Positions 54,336 through 62,518 of a stretch of 64,000 nt of DNA are shown in pieces; the first letter of the stretch is position 1, and every line of letters starts with the position of its first letter. Source of the stretch: Tropicibacter naphthalenivorans (GTDB taxonomy: Bacteria; Pseudomonadota; Alphaproteobacteria; Rhodobacterales; Rhodobacteraceae); NCBI RefSeq assembly GCF_900176475.1, contig NZ_FWXX01000003.1:62001-126000 (forward strand). Direction: 5' to 3'. The notes beneath the pieces were generated by a model that saw only the letters and a list, made by a program, of their open reading frames with translations, searched no databases and was not told the DNA's origin. The translations under genes and the position numbers were made by a program.

Positions 54336-54493
54336 ACCCGTACCCATGAGGCCACACATTGGGAAAATCCAGCCTCTTACGCCCTCAAATATCTAGGTTA
54401 ACTGTGGCCAAACAAGGGAAACCCTAAGAGTATTCCACGACAACTGCCCACTGCTCGGGCAGGGCTGCCAATTTCCAACCTGGGTGTTCCTAC

Positions 54494-55702
54494 GTGTCGC
54501 AACCCTTGCGTATCGGATATATCGTTCCGCAGTTTCCGGGACAGACGCATATTTTCTTCTGGCGCGAGATTCAGGCGCTGGAAGCGATGGGCCATTCCGT
54601 ACACGTGTTTTCCACCCGCAAGCCGCCCGCCGGGCTGATCGCGCACAGCTGGTCCAAGGCGGCGATGCGATCCACGACCTACCTCGGTACGATTGATCCG
54701 TTGCATGCGGGTATTGCCTTGGCGCGGTTGACGCCGCAGGGCCTGCCGGGGTGGATGCTGCGCGAAGGCGTGGGCTTTACCAAGGATGCGCTGCTGACGC
54801 TGGCCGCCGCCGAAAAGCTGCGCCGCCACGCCAAGCGCCTCAAGCTGGACCATATCCACGCGCATTCCTGCGGTCGGTCGGCCCTAATCGCCGCCTTTGC
54901 GCATAAGATGGGCGGGCCGCGCTATTCCATGACGCTGCACGGGCCTTTGTCCGATTACGGCCCCGGCCAGCGGTTCAAATGGGCAAACGCGTCGTTCGCG
55001 ACGATCATCACGCAGAAAATCCTGGATGAGATTCACCAAGAACTGGCGGGCTCGCTGCCTGACCGTCTGCTGATCCGCCCCATGGGCGTCGATACCGAGG
55101 TGATGCGCCGCGACAAACCCTATGAGGCCCCCGAAAAAGGCCGCCCGATCAAGGTCTTTGCCTGCGGACGCCTGAACATCGTCAAAGGTCACCAAGACCT
55201 CATGTCCGCCACCCGCCAGCTGATCGACCAAGGCGTCGACGTGCGGGTCGAGATCGCGGGCGAAGACGACGACGGCGGCACCGGCTATCGCAAGGAACTG
55301 GAAGAGCACCTGAAAAAGCTGCGCTTGCAGGATCACGTCAAGCTGCTGGGGGCGATTGACGCGGGCGCTGTGCGGCAAAAGCTGCAAGAGGCGCATATCT
55401 TTGCGCTGGCCTCGTGGCACGAACCGCTGGGCGTCGCCTATATGGAAGCCATGAGCATGGGCGTGCCGACGATTGGCACCGATGCGGGCGGGGTGCGCGA
55501 GCTGATCCAGGACGGCTCGACCGGCTATCTGGTGGAACCGCGCAATCCCGGCATGTTGGCGCGCACGATCCGGACGTTGGCGAATGACCCCGACGCCCTG
55601 CTGCGCCTGTCCGCCGCGGGCCGCGCCCACATCGAAGAGCACTTCCGCGCCAGTCTGGGGGCCGAAACGCTGGTGAGTGAGATCCAGCGGCTGCGGGGGT
55701 AG
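54494..55702 (+). CDS. Glycosyltransferase, GT4-like
   Basis: A 402-residue GT-B enzyme starting at GTG. RIGYIVPQFPGQTHIFFWREIQALEAMGHSV is the sister pattern of the colanic-acid-type transferase at 31833 and suggests paralogy. HIHAHSCGRSAL and FACGRLNIVKGHQDL follow, with the donor motif FALASWHEPLGVAYMEAMSMG. It is the last recognisable polysaccharide gene on this side. Downstream the composition changes abruptly to A+T-rich sequence. Confidence 0.83.
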   Translation: MSQPLRIGYIVPQFPGQTHIFFWREIQALEAMGHSVHVFSTRKPPAGLIAHSWSKAAMRSTTYLGTIDPLHAGIALARLTPQGLPGWMLREGVGFTKDALLTLAAAEKLRRHAKRLKLDHIHAHSCGRSALIAAFAHKMGGPRYSMTLHGPLSDYGPGQRFKWANASFATIITQKILDEIHQELAGSLPDRLLIRPMGVDTEVMRRDKPYEAPEKGRPIKVFACGRLNIVKGHQDLMSATRQLIDQGVDVRVEIAGEDDDGGTGYRKELEEHLKKLRLQDHVKLLGAIDAGAVRQKLQEAHIFALASWHEPLGVAYMEAMSMGVPTIGTDAGGVRELIQDGSTGYLVEPRNPGMLARTIRTLANDPDALLRLSAAGRAHIEEHFRASLGAETLVSEIQRLRG

Positions 55703-56790
55703 GGGGTTATTGGACGGGGCCGGTTGGCAAGGCTGACTAATAGAACCTTGGGACGTTTCCGCTAGCTTTCCTGTTACTCGAAACAGAAAACCAATATGGC
55801 TTTCGGTTCGCCACTTATTGCGCGTTTATATCGCCAAGCTTTTCGATTTCGAGTATTCGCTCCGGCTGTGTCGCGAAACGCTCCATCAGACAGCAGTCAG
55901 TTCGCAATTTTTCCAAGTCAAATTTCGGATTTGCTATCTTGAATGCCCAAGCATCAAGAAAGGTCCGAGCGATGCCAGGGATTTCCCCCATACCAACAAC
56001 GTCCAAATAACCGAAGAACGGATGAGCTCCTTGAATGAGCTGTTCGCCACTGAAGTGAACATGAACAAGGACAGGAACAGTCTGCGAACTGAGCAATTCT
56101 AACCCCGATTGATCATCAAACAACCGGCGCACTACGTGCTGATCGAACTCAGACCCGTGAGTCAAATAGTGGTCAAAACCATTCACGAGGCCTGATCTGG
56201 ACAGGCTAGAATGGACTTGCCCTTGCCTTCTGCCTTGCTTTTCTTTCGGACCGACGTCATCGAGAACTTCAAGGAGCATATGCTGAATGGAATTCCATCT
56301 TGGATGGTGCGCTAGAATTCTTCTGAGACGCTGTTCTCGGTCACTCGCTACTAATGGGTGGAGCCCCGTATTTTGCACAGAGAAAATTTCCTCGGGCAAC
56401 AATCTAGTCCCGTGGAACGAGCAAAACTCATGTGCCAAAATCCAGCTATGAATTTCGGTTGAAACGCTCTCGATATCCGAGTGGCGAACTAAGAAATCGC
56501 CCGCATCGTCTATATACTCGAATTTGGATGATGCTAGATTTTGCGTGACCTCCTCCCCCAACAGACGAACCACAAGGTCGCTGAAAGAGGCCTCCCAAGT
56601 TTCAAATTTATCGAAGTGAACTATCATGTTTTAGGTGATTTAAAGTAATTATTGGCCGCTTTGATTGAATGCCTATTGAGAGGCTTTGGCGCGTGTTTAC
56701 AAATTCTCTGATCCAATTTTAAACTTCCCTATAGCACCGGAAAACCGGAGCTGCTTCCGGACGTTGCTCCCTTCGCCCCCAAAGCCCCCC
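55703..56790. other. A+T-rich islet
   Basis: From about 55730 to 56770 the G+C content is visibly lower than on either side, and codon choice in the enclosed gene differs from neighbours. The stretch holds one long minus-strand gene and flanks of 112 and 163 bp without features. I see no integrase, tRNA, terminal repeats or insertion-sequence ends, so only composition points to foreign origin. Confidence 0.6.
55815..56627 (-). CDS. Unrecognised protein, possible ADP-ribosyltransferase-like fold
   Basis: A 270-residue soluble protein with unusual codon use and no ribosome site before the ATG at 56627. The N-terminal half contains FCSFHGTRLLPEEIFSVQNTGLHPL, an H-G-T-R motif followed by a Gly-Leu turn. 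The C-terminal half contains YLTHGSEFDQHVVRRLF and VLVHVHFSGEQL. An N-terminal His-Gly-Thr plus Gly-Leu arrangement occurs in some ADP-ribosyltransferase-like proteins, but no full catalytic set is clear. It is a single gene without antitoxin or immunity partner. Treat the fold suggestion as weak. Confidence 0.6.
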   Translation of the reverse strand: MIVHFDKFETWEASFSDLVVRLLGEEVTQNLASSKFEYIDDAGDFLVRHSDIESVSTEIHSWILAHEFCSFHGTRLLPEEIFSVQNTGLHPLVASDREQRLRRILAHHPRWNSIQHMLLEVLDDVGPKEKQGRRQGQVHSSLSRSGLVNGFDHYLTHGSEFDQHVVRRLFDDQSGLELLSSQTVPVLVHVHFSGEQLIQGAHPFFGYLDVVGMGEIPGIARTFLDAWAFKIANPKFDLEKLRTDCCLMERFATQPERILEIEKLGDINAQ

Positions 56791-59739
56791 TCACAGCCCC
56801 CCAGCCGCCACCACAGTCTGCAAGGCATCGCCAAAGACCAGCTCTTCGATGTCGGTCATCACCACCGTGCCGTCTGGGCCTTGGGCGATCAGGCGGCCCT
56901 CTTCGCGGCCAAAGGCGTAGGCCGTGCGCGAAAGGGGCAGCACCGCGCGGTCGCGGCCTTCGCCACCCGACAGGATGTCGCCGCCGCCCGAGGACACCAG
57001 CGTGTCGTTGCCCGACCCGCCGATCAGCACGTCTTCGGCGCTGGTGCCTTGCAGGCGCTGGTTGCCCCGCCCCGCCACGCGCGTGATGCCGTTGTCAAAG
57101 GCCGCAGGGTCGCGGTCTTCCCAGCCATTCGGGCCAGAGGCGTTGAACGCCATCAGCATGTCCCAGCGGGGGTTCTGGTCTTCGAGATAGCGTTTCGCGC
57201 CCCACGAGCCCCATTTCGTCGCCGGGGCCACGTCCACGAAGGCGTTGAACAGCGTGCCGCCTGCCTGCGTCCAGCCCGCCAGCAGCAGCTCATACAGCTT
57301 GGCCATTTCCGGCGTGTAGTTGAACTGGGTAAAGAAGTCCGACAGCCGTTCGTCGTCCACCTGCGCGCCGTGGCCCGACACATGCGTGCCGCCTTCGTAC
57401 ATCACGAGGTCCAGCCCGTGCCGCCGCGCAACCGCCGCGTGATAGGGGAACACCTCTTGGGTCAACTGCCGGAGCGAGCCTTCTTCGAGCGCAAGGGTCA
57501 CCGGAGCGATGGCCGCTTCGAACCGCGTTTCCTTGACGAACTCGCGCAGGGCGACCCGTTTAAGCCCCTGCGCCTCGCCCGCCTCAACGGCCAGGGCTTC
57601 GGAACGGTCGAGCCAGTCGTTCATCCGCGCGGCCATGTCATCGCCGCCCATTTCATAGCCGAAATAGCCGGTCACCGCGTAGGCATCAAAGCTGTCCTTG
57701 GGAGAGCGGCCAAGGCGCAGATAGCCCAGAGGCGACATCAGGATGCTTTCCTCTAGCCCCGGCCAGCCGGAATGGGTGGCGACAACGCGGATCAGCCGAT
57801 CTGTGTCCGTGCCGTAGACCTCTGTCCAGATGTCCATGACCTGCGCGGCGCGCATCCCGTAGAACTGCATCCAGCCGGTCTGCGAGCTGCCCCAGAGCGC
57901 GTCGGCCTGCGCCTCGGCCCATGCGGCCTGCGGAAAGATGCGGTTCCACACCTCGTTCGAGTATTCCACATAGGCGCGCAGGCGCGGGTCGAGGCCCGTT
58001 TTTACCAGTTGGGCGAACTGGCGGATGTAATCGTCATCGGCCATGTGGGGCATGTTGAACCACGGGTCCGCGCCGATGGTGTTGGCGAGGCGAATCATCA
58101 CCTCGGGGGGGACACCCCATTGCACCCAAGTGGCGTCCTCTAGGCGCGGGCGTTCGTCCCATGTGGTGATGGGCGAGCCGTTGGTCAGCATCCAATCCAT
58201 GAACCGCACAGAGCGCACGTCCTGAATGACCTCGATCCAATCGGGGTTGAACAGCGCGCCGGCCTCATGGAACGGAAGCAAATCCTCGCGCACGATGGTG
58301 ATGTTGCGGATTGGCTCGGCGGCGTCGATCTCGGTCAGCTTGACGCCGACCAGCCCCTCTTCGCCGCCGGGTTCGTAGAAAAAGCCGATCTCTCCTTCGG
58401 TGTAGCGCACCCGCTTGGCACGCCCTTCGAGGCGGATCTTGCCCTTGCCCTCGTAGCGCAGCACGTATTGCCCGCGCAGCGAGTCGGACCCGGCGGGCTG
58501 GCCGGTGAGCAACACCGCCTCCAGCGACTCGACCCCTTCGGGGATGGACAGGGGCCAGCCGTTTTCGGACAGGTGCCCCCCGGCGTAGAGTTGTTCGGTG
58601 GTAAAGCCGCCCCATTGCCCCGGCAGGTGGCCGACCCAAGGCCGAGACGTCTTGAAGATGTCGATAAAGGGATGCTGCGTCGACCAGTCGGAAATGCCGT
58701 TCAGCCCCATCCCAAGCGCGGGAATGCCATCGGGGCGCACCCCGCGCGGCGGCAGGGCGACGGGCTGGCGCTGGGGCAGATCGTCGACTTCGGCCACTTC
58801 GGCGGCGATGGCCTCTGGCCCGGCGGCCTTGGCGGCCTTTAGCGCTTTGACCTCAGGCATGGCTTCCCAGATGGCTTGGGCAATCTGCGGGTACTTGGCA
58901 ACCACGTCAGGGTGCAGGGTGATCGGCGGCTCGAACCCCTCGGGCGGCGGAGCATCAAAGATCGCCGCATAGGTCACCATCGCCGCCAGCAGATACAGCG
59001 TCGGCGTCCCGTGGGGGGAGTTATCGACATAAAGCGCCTCTGCGGGCATCCCGTCCAGCACCCCACCAGGGGACATCAGCCCCGACAGGATCGACGCCAC
59101 CGGGATCAGCTGCACGCCGACCTCGGGGCGCGTGGTGTCCAGCCGGTCGATCACATCCTCGAACCACAGGTGATAGTCCCCGGTGTTGTACAGGTGATAG
59201 CGGGCCAGCGCCTCTGGCGAGGGCGGGAATTCGGCGGAAATCCCATCCATCGCGGCCCAGCCTTCGTAGAGGTAAACCTGCGAGTCCGGGCTTTCCTCGG
59301 CCAGCCAATCCACCAGACGGGTCATCGCGCCAAGCGGGCTCTCGCCCGTGGGGTTGTCGCCATCATAGGGCACGTCGGGCAGCTGGTACTGGATGAAATT
59401 CCCCGGCGTGATCACCACCGCGTCAAAGCCGCCATCGCCAAAGGCGCCCTGCCCCGGCCCCCAGACCCCGCGAATGCCCTCAAAGCCCCAGTTGGCCGAA
59501 GGCGGCAACCCGTCCACAAAGTTGCGCAAGAACCCCCACTGGCCATCCAGCCCAAGGGTCTTGCCCGCGCTGCGCGCCATCTGGTTCATCCAATGTGGCA
59601 CATTGGTGTGGTCCGTCTCTTCGCTGAGATGGTGCACCAAGGAATTGCCAAAGACGTAAACCTTTGCCGCGTCCCGTTCGGCGCACGCCGGAACGGACAC
59701 CAGCGCCAGCGCCGCCGCGCATAGCCACTTTTGGATCAT
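56791..59739 (-). CDS. Secreted SGNH/glycosidase-like protein with RTX repeats
   Basis: A 982-residue exported protein. Signal peptide: MIQKWLCAAALALVSVPACA. Residues about 25-270 look SGNH-like (VYVFGNSLVHHL), and a large central domain with WFNMPHMADDDYIRQF and AYVEYSNEVWN resembles glycoside-hydrolase-clan barrels, the SNEVWN Glu being a candidate acid/base. The C-terminus has RTX nonapeptide-like units (GGSGNDTLVSSGGGDILSGGEGRD, in pieces), a type-I secretion and Ca-binding mark that sits oddly with a Sec signal. The ATG at 59739 is chosen for the signal peptide. A glycan-degrading role near a polysaccharide locus is inference. Confidence 0.75.
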   Translation of the reverse strand: MIQKWLCAAALALVSVPACAERDAAKVYVFGNSLVHHLSEETDHTNVPHWMNQMARSAGKTLGLDGQWGFLRNFVDGLPPSANWGFEGIRGVWGPGQGAFGDGGFDAVVITPGNFIQYQLPDVPYDGDNPTGESPLGAMTRLVDWLAEESPDSQVYLYEGWAAMDGISAEFPPSPEALARYHLYNTGDYHLWFEDVIDRLDTTRPEVGVQLIPVASILSGLMSPGGVLDGMPAEALYVDNSPHGTPTLYLLAAMVTYAAIFDAPPPEGFEPPITLHPDVVAKYPQIAQAIWEAMPEVKALKAAKAAGPEAIAAEVAEVDDLPQRQPVALPPRGVRPDGIPALGMGLNGISDWSTQHPFIDIFKTSRPWVGHLPGQWGGFTTEQLYAGGHLSENGWPLSIPEGVESLEAVLLTGQPAGSDSLRGQYVLRYEGKGKIRLEGRAKRVRYTEGEIGFFYEPGGEEGLVGVKLTEIDAAEPIRNITIVREDLLPFHEAGALFNPDWIEVIQDVRSVRFMDWMLTNGSPITTWDERPRLEDATWVQWGVPPEVMIRLANTIGADPWFNMPHMADDDYIRQFAQLVKTGLDPRLRAYVEYSNEVWNRIFPQAAWAEAQADALWGSSQTGWMQFYGMRAAQVMDIWTEVYGTDTDRLIRVVATHSGWPGLEESILMSPLGYLRLGRSPKDSFDAYAVTGYFGYEMGGDDMAARMNDWLDRSEALAVEAGEAQGLKRVALREFVKETRFEAAIAPVTLALEEGSLRQLTQEVFPYHAAVARRHGLDLVMYEGGTHVSGHGAQVDDERLSDFFTQFNYTPEMAKLYELLLAGWTQAGGTLFNAFVDVAPATKWGSWGAKRYLEDQNPRWDMLMAFNASGPNGWEDRDPAAFDNGITRVAGRGNQRLQGTSAEDVLIGGSGNDTLVSSGGGDILSGGEGRDRAVLPLSRTAYAFGREEGRLIAQGPDGTVVMTDIEELVFGDALQTVVAAGGL

Positions 59740-59840
59740 CACACTGCCCTGTACTTGCCCGCCCGCAATATGCCCCAAAGCGCGCGCGGCGGCAAATCCC
59801 TGACGGCGCAGAGCGGCGAAAAAACTCTGATAAAGGTGGG

Positions 59841-59868
59841 TTTTCATTTACCGAATCCTGCGTATAGT
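59841..59868 (+). promoter_or_regulatory. Candidate promoter of the leuA leader
   Basis: TTTTCA (59841-59846) and TATAGT (59863-59868), spacing 16. The predicted start near 59875 falls on or just before the leader ATG at 59876, so the leader peptide may be translated without a 5' UTR. Confidence 0.55.
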
Positions 59869-59875
59869 GACGCCC

Positions 59876-59962
59876 ATGTCCATGAGCCAACATATCGCTG
59901 ACGATGCGCGCCTTTCGGCGTCCGTTGCGCTTGGCCTGACCCTACGCCTAACTCGCCTCTGA
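59876..59962 (+). CDS. leuL: Leucine-rich leader peptide of leuA
   Basis: A 28-residue peptide ending GLTLRLTRL, with five Leu codons (CTT, CTG, CTA, CTA, CTC) among the last ten. CTA is rare in this G+C-rich sequence, so ribosome stalling at low leucyl-tRNA is expected. The stop lies within a hairpin stem. No ribosome site precedes the ATG; a second ATG at 59882 is in frame. It is too short for standard gene calling, but codon bias, position and hairpins match amino-acid attenuation. Confidence 0.8.
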   Translation: MSMSQHIADDARLSASVALGLTLRLTRL

Positions 59963-60027
59963 GCGCGTCCTGTTCTGGCGCGTGTGCTCAGAGGAGTTGC
60001 GATCGCGCCAGATCACCCGCAGTTTTT
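59956..60027 (+). promoter_or_regulatory. leuA attenuator
   Basis: Hairpin 1 pairs CCTCTGAGC (59956-59964) with GCTCAGAGG (59986-59994) and includes the leader stop. A second structure, TGCGATC (59998-60004) with GAT and CGCA across a four-base bulge, precedes TTTTT (60023-60027) and would terminate. GGCGCG (59977-59982) can instead pair with CGCGCC (60004-60009), blocking that terminator. Ribosome stalling on the leucine codons would favour the alternative and allow leuA expression. Confidence 0.65.
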
Positions 60028-60042
60028 GAGTTAGGACACCCC

Positions 60043-60204
60043 ATGACACCCGCAGTCTTTGCGTTTTCGCTGGCAAACGCGCCGCCGCGCGCCGTGGCGC
60101 TGGAAGCCCGCCTTGCGATGCGCTACCAAGCCGCCAAATCCGTGACCACCGACTTTCCGGGGGCCATCCCCCACACCGCTTTTTCCAAAGGACCGACCCG
60201 ATGA
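60043..60204 (+). CDS. Small ORF upstream of and overlapping leuA
   Basis: A 53-residue frame (MTPAVFAFSLANAPPRAV...) with AGGA before its ATG. Its stop overlaps the leuA start by four bases (ATGA). It lies just after the attenuator's T-run. It may be a true small protein or simply a device for translational coupling of leuA. Family not recognised. LeuA itself has a plausible ribosome site (AAAGGA) at 60187, so coupling is not strictly required. Confidence 0.5.
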   Translation: MTPAVFAFSLANAPPRAVALEARLAMRYQAAKSVTTDFPGAIPHTAFSKGPTR

Positions 60205-61757
60205 CCGACAGCAACCGCGTCTTGATCTTTGACACCACTTTGCGCGATGGCGAACAGTCGCCCGGCGCCACCATGACCCATGACGAAAAGCTCGAAATCG
60301 CCGAGCTGCTGGACGATATGGGCGTCGACATCATCGAAGCGGGCTTTCCCATCGCCTCCGAGGGCGACTTTCGCGCTGTCTCCGAGATCGCCCAGCGGTC
60401 CAAGAACGCGGTGATCTGCGGCCTCGCCCGTGCGCAATTTCCCGACATCGACCGCTGCATGGAGGCGATCAAGCACGCCGCCCAACCGCGCATCCACACC
60501 TTTATCGGCACCTCGCCGTTGCACCGCGCCATTCCCAACCTGTCCATGGACGAAATGGCCGAGCGTATCCACGACACCGTGACCCACGCGCGCAACCTGA
60601 CCGACAACGTCCAGTGGTCGCCAATGGATGCGACGCGCACCGAGTGGGACTACCTCTGCCGCGTGATCGAAATCGCCATCAAGGCCGGCGCGACCACGAT
60701 CAACATCCCCGACACCGTCGGCTACACCGCCCCGCGCGAAAGCGCCGACCTGATCCGCCGCCTGATCGAAACCGTTCCGGGCGCCGATGAGGTGGTCTTT
60801 GCCACGCACTGCCACAACGACCTTGGCATGGCGACGGCCAACTCGCTCGCCGCGGTCGAGGCAGGCGCACGCCAGATCGAATGCACCATCAACGGCCTTG
60901 GCGAACGCGCGGGCAACACTGCCCTCGAAGAGGTCGTGATGGCCATGAAGGTCCGCCACGACATCATGCCCTTCGACACCGGCATCGACACCCGCAAGAT
61001 CATGCACATCTCGCGCCGCGTCGCGACCGTGTCGGGCTTTCAGGTCCAGCCGAACAAGGCCATCGTCGGCAAGAACGCCTTTGCCCACGAATCCGGCATC
61101 CACCAGGACGGGATGCTGAAAAACGCCGAAACCTTTGAAATCATGCGCCCCGAGGACGTCGGCCTTGCTGGCACCTCGCTGCCCTTGGGCAAACACTCGG
61201 GCCGCGCCGCCCTGCGCGCCAAGCTCAAGGACCTCGGCACCGAGGTGGGCGACAACCAGCTCAAGGACATCTTTGTCCGCTTCAAGGATCTCGCCGACCG
61301 CAAGAAAGAGGTCTTCGACGACGACATCCTCGCGCTGGTCTCTGCCACCACCGAAGGCGCGGACGCCATCCAACTGGTCAACCTGCGCGTGACCTGCGGC
61401 ACCGTCCCCGCCGAGGCCGAGATCGAGCTGGAAATCGACGGCAAAGACCAGCAAGCCACCTCCGAAGGCGACGGCCCCGTGGACGCCACCTTCAAGGCGA
61501 TCCGCGTGCTGCACCCGAACAAGGCGCGCCTGCAACTGTACCAAGTGAACGCCGTCACCGCAGGCACCGACGCGCAGGCCACCGTCTCGGTCCGCCTCGA
61601 AGAGGACGGCATGATCGCCACCGGCCAGTCGGCCCACACCGACACCGTGGTCGCCTCGGCGCTGGCCTATATCCAGGCGCTCAACCGCCTCGCCGTCCGC
61701 CGCGCCAAGGTCGGCCCCGGCGCCGACAAACGCGAAATCAGCTACAAAGAAATGTAA
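60201..61757 (+). CDS. leuA: 2-isopropylmalate synthase
   Basis: A 518-residue LeuA, which condenses acetyl-CoA with 2-oxoisovalerate, the first step of leucine synthesis (EC 2.3.3.13). FDTTLRDGEQSPGATM carries the metal-binding Asp, followed by the TIM-barrel HCHNDLGMA and NGLGERAGN motifs. A C-terminal LeuA regulatory domain (about 390-510) provides leucine feedback inhibition. Expression is evidently also controlled by the leucine leader. The gene ends at a strong terminator and is monocistronic with the small ORF. Confidence 0.95.
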   Translation: MTDSNRVLIFDTTLRDGEQSPGATMTHDEKLEIAELLDDMGVDIIEAGFPIASEGDFRAVSEIAQRSKNAVICGLARAQFPDIDRCMEAIKHAAQPRIHTFIGTSPLHRAIPNLSMDEMAERIHDTVTHARNLTDNVQWSPMDATRTEWDYLCRVIEIAIKAGATTINIPDTVGYTAPRESADLIRRLIETVPGADEVVFATHCHNDLGMATANSLAAVEAGARQIECTINGLGERAGNTALEEVVMAMKVRHDIMPFDTGIDTRKIMHISRRVATVSGFQVQPNKAIVGKNAFAHESGIHQDGMLKNAETFEIMRPEDVGLAGTSLPLGKHSGRAALRAKLKDLGTEVGDNQLKDIFVRFKDLADRKKEVFDDDILALVSATTEGADAIQLVNLRVTCGTVPAEAEIELEIDGKDQQATSEGDGPVDATFKAIRVLHPNKARLQLYQVNAVTAGTDAQATVSVRLEEDGMIATGQSAHTDTVVASALAYIQALNRLAVRRAKVGPGADKREISYKEM

Positions 61758-61763
61758 AACACC

Positions 61764-61798
61764 AAAACGCCCGGCCCCTTCCAAGGACCGGGCGTTTT
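61764..61798 (+). terminator. Rho-independent terminator of leuA
   Basis: AAAACGCCCGG / CCGGGCGTTTT, an eleven-base perfect stem with a 13-base loop and a T-run inside the 3' arm, six bases after the leuA stop. Confidence 0.9.
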
Positions 61799-61811
61799 CC
61801 ATCTCAAAGGC

Positions 61812-61910
61812 GCCGCTCGCGGCTTCTTTTCTTTAAAAATATCCCGGGGGAGCCGCTCTGCGGCGGGGGCAGAGCCCCCTCCCTTTTCAGATGTCTCGCC
61901 TCTGGCGAGA
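61812..61910. repeat. Cluster of four perfect hairpins
   Basis: Between leuA and the PhnA-type gene: GCCGC-TC-GCGGC (61812-61823), GCCGC-TCT-GCGGC (61852-61864), GGGGGC-AGA-GCCCCC (61865-61879) and TCTCGCC-TCT-GGCGAGA (61894-61910). Three share a TCT/AGA loop. They look like an intergenic repeat of the REP/BIME kind common in Rhodobacteraceae, and may protect mRNA ends or bind proteins. Confidence 0.7.
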
Positions 61911-61936
61911 AGGCAGCGCCCCCCCCTTTTTTCTAC

Positions 61937-62449
61937 TTAACTCTTCTTCACAAACTTCGTCAGGATCACGATCCGCTGCCCTTCGACCCGGCCAGAGATA
62001 TGCTCGGCATTGTCCGGCTCCAGGGAAATCTTGCGCACCGCCGTCCCCTGCTTGGCCGTGAACCCGGCGCCTTTTACCGGCAAAGCCTTGATCAACGTCA
62101 CCGTATCGCCGTTCTGCAACACCGTGCCGTTCACGTCGCGGTGGACGATCTCATCACCCGAAGGCATCCCGGCCTCGGCCCATTCCTGCTCTTCCGGCTC
62201 CAGATAGGCCATCTCCAGCACGTCATTGGCCCAGGCCACGTTCAGCCCCTTGAGCAACCGCCAGGCCAAAACCTTTTCCGCAGGCACGGTCGACCAGATC
62301 GCTTCGTTCAGGCACTGCCAGTGCGGGCCATCGGTGGGGCCAGCCTCGGCCCCCTCGCGGCACACCGCGCACAGGGCGACCTCATCGTCCTTGGGGGCCA
62401 CGGCAAAGGGGGTGGCGTCTTCGGCCTTGCACAGCGCGCACTGCGTCAT
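61937..62449 (-). CDS. PhnA-type zinc-ribbon protein
   Basis: A 170-residue protein. The N-terminus has two Cys pairs, CALC and CAVC, forming a zinc ribbon. The C-terminus DVNGTVLQNGDTVTLIKALPVKGAGF...ISGRVEGQRIVILTKFVKK is the PhnA/YjdM domain (read in pieces). The family name comes from phosphonate operons, but its activity is not established and it is not the hydrolase PhnA. No phosphonate genes are nearby. It is likely transcribed alone. Confidence 0.85.
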   Translation of the reverse strand: MTQCALCKAEDATPFAVAPKDDEVALCAVCREGAEAGPTDGPHWQCLNEAIWSTVPAEKVLAWRLLKGLNVAWANDVLEMAYLEPEEQEWAEAGMPSGDEIVHRDVNGTVLQNGDTVTLIKALPVKGAGFTAKQGTAVRKISLEPDNAEHISGRVEGQRIVILTKFVKKS

Positions 62450-62518
62450 GGGAACTCTCCTACAGGTATCCGGTTACCGCCCTTTAAAGCGCCCCAGCCC
62501 CCAGAGTCCATGCGACCC

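Noticed and set aside
55818-56102. 95-codon plus-strand frame in the low-G+C islet, a possible antitoxin
   Set aside because: It is antisense to the longer gene, lacks a ribosome site and shows no domain.
59740-59847. Longer start (59847) for the RTX protein
   Set aside because: It would bury the signal peptide behind 36 residues and run into the leuA leader promoter.
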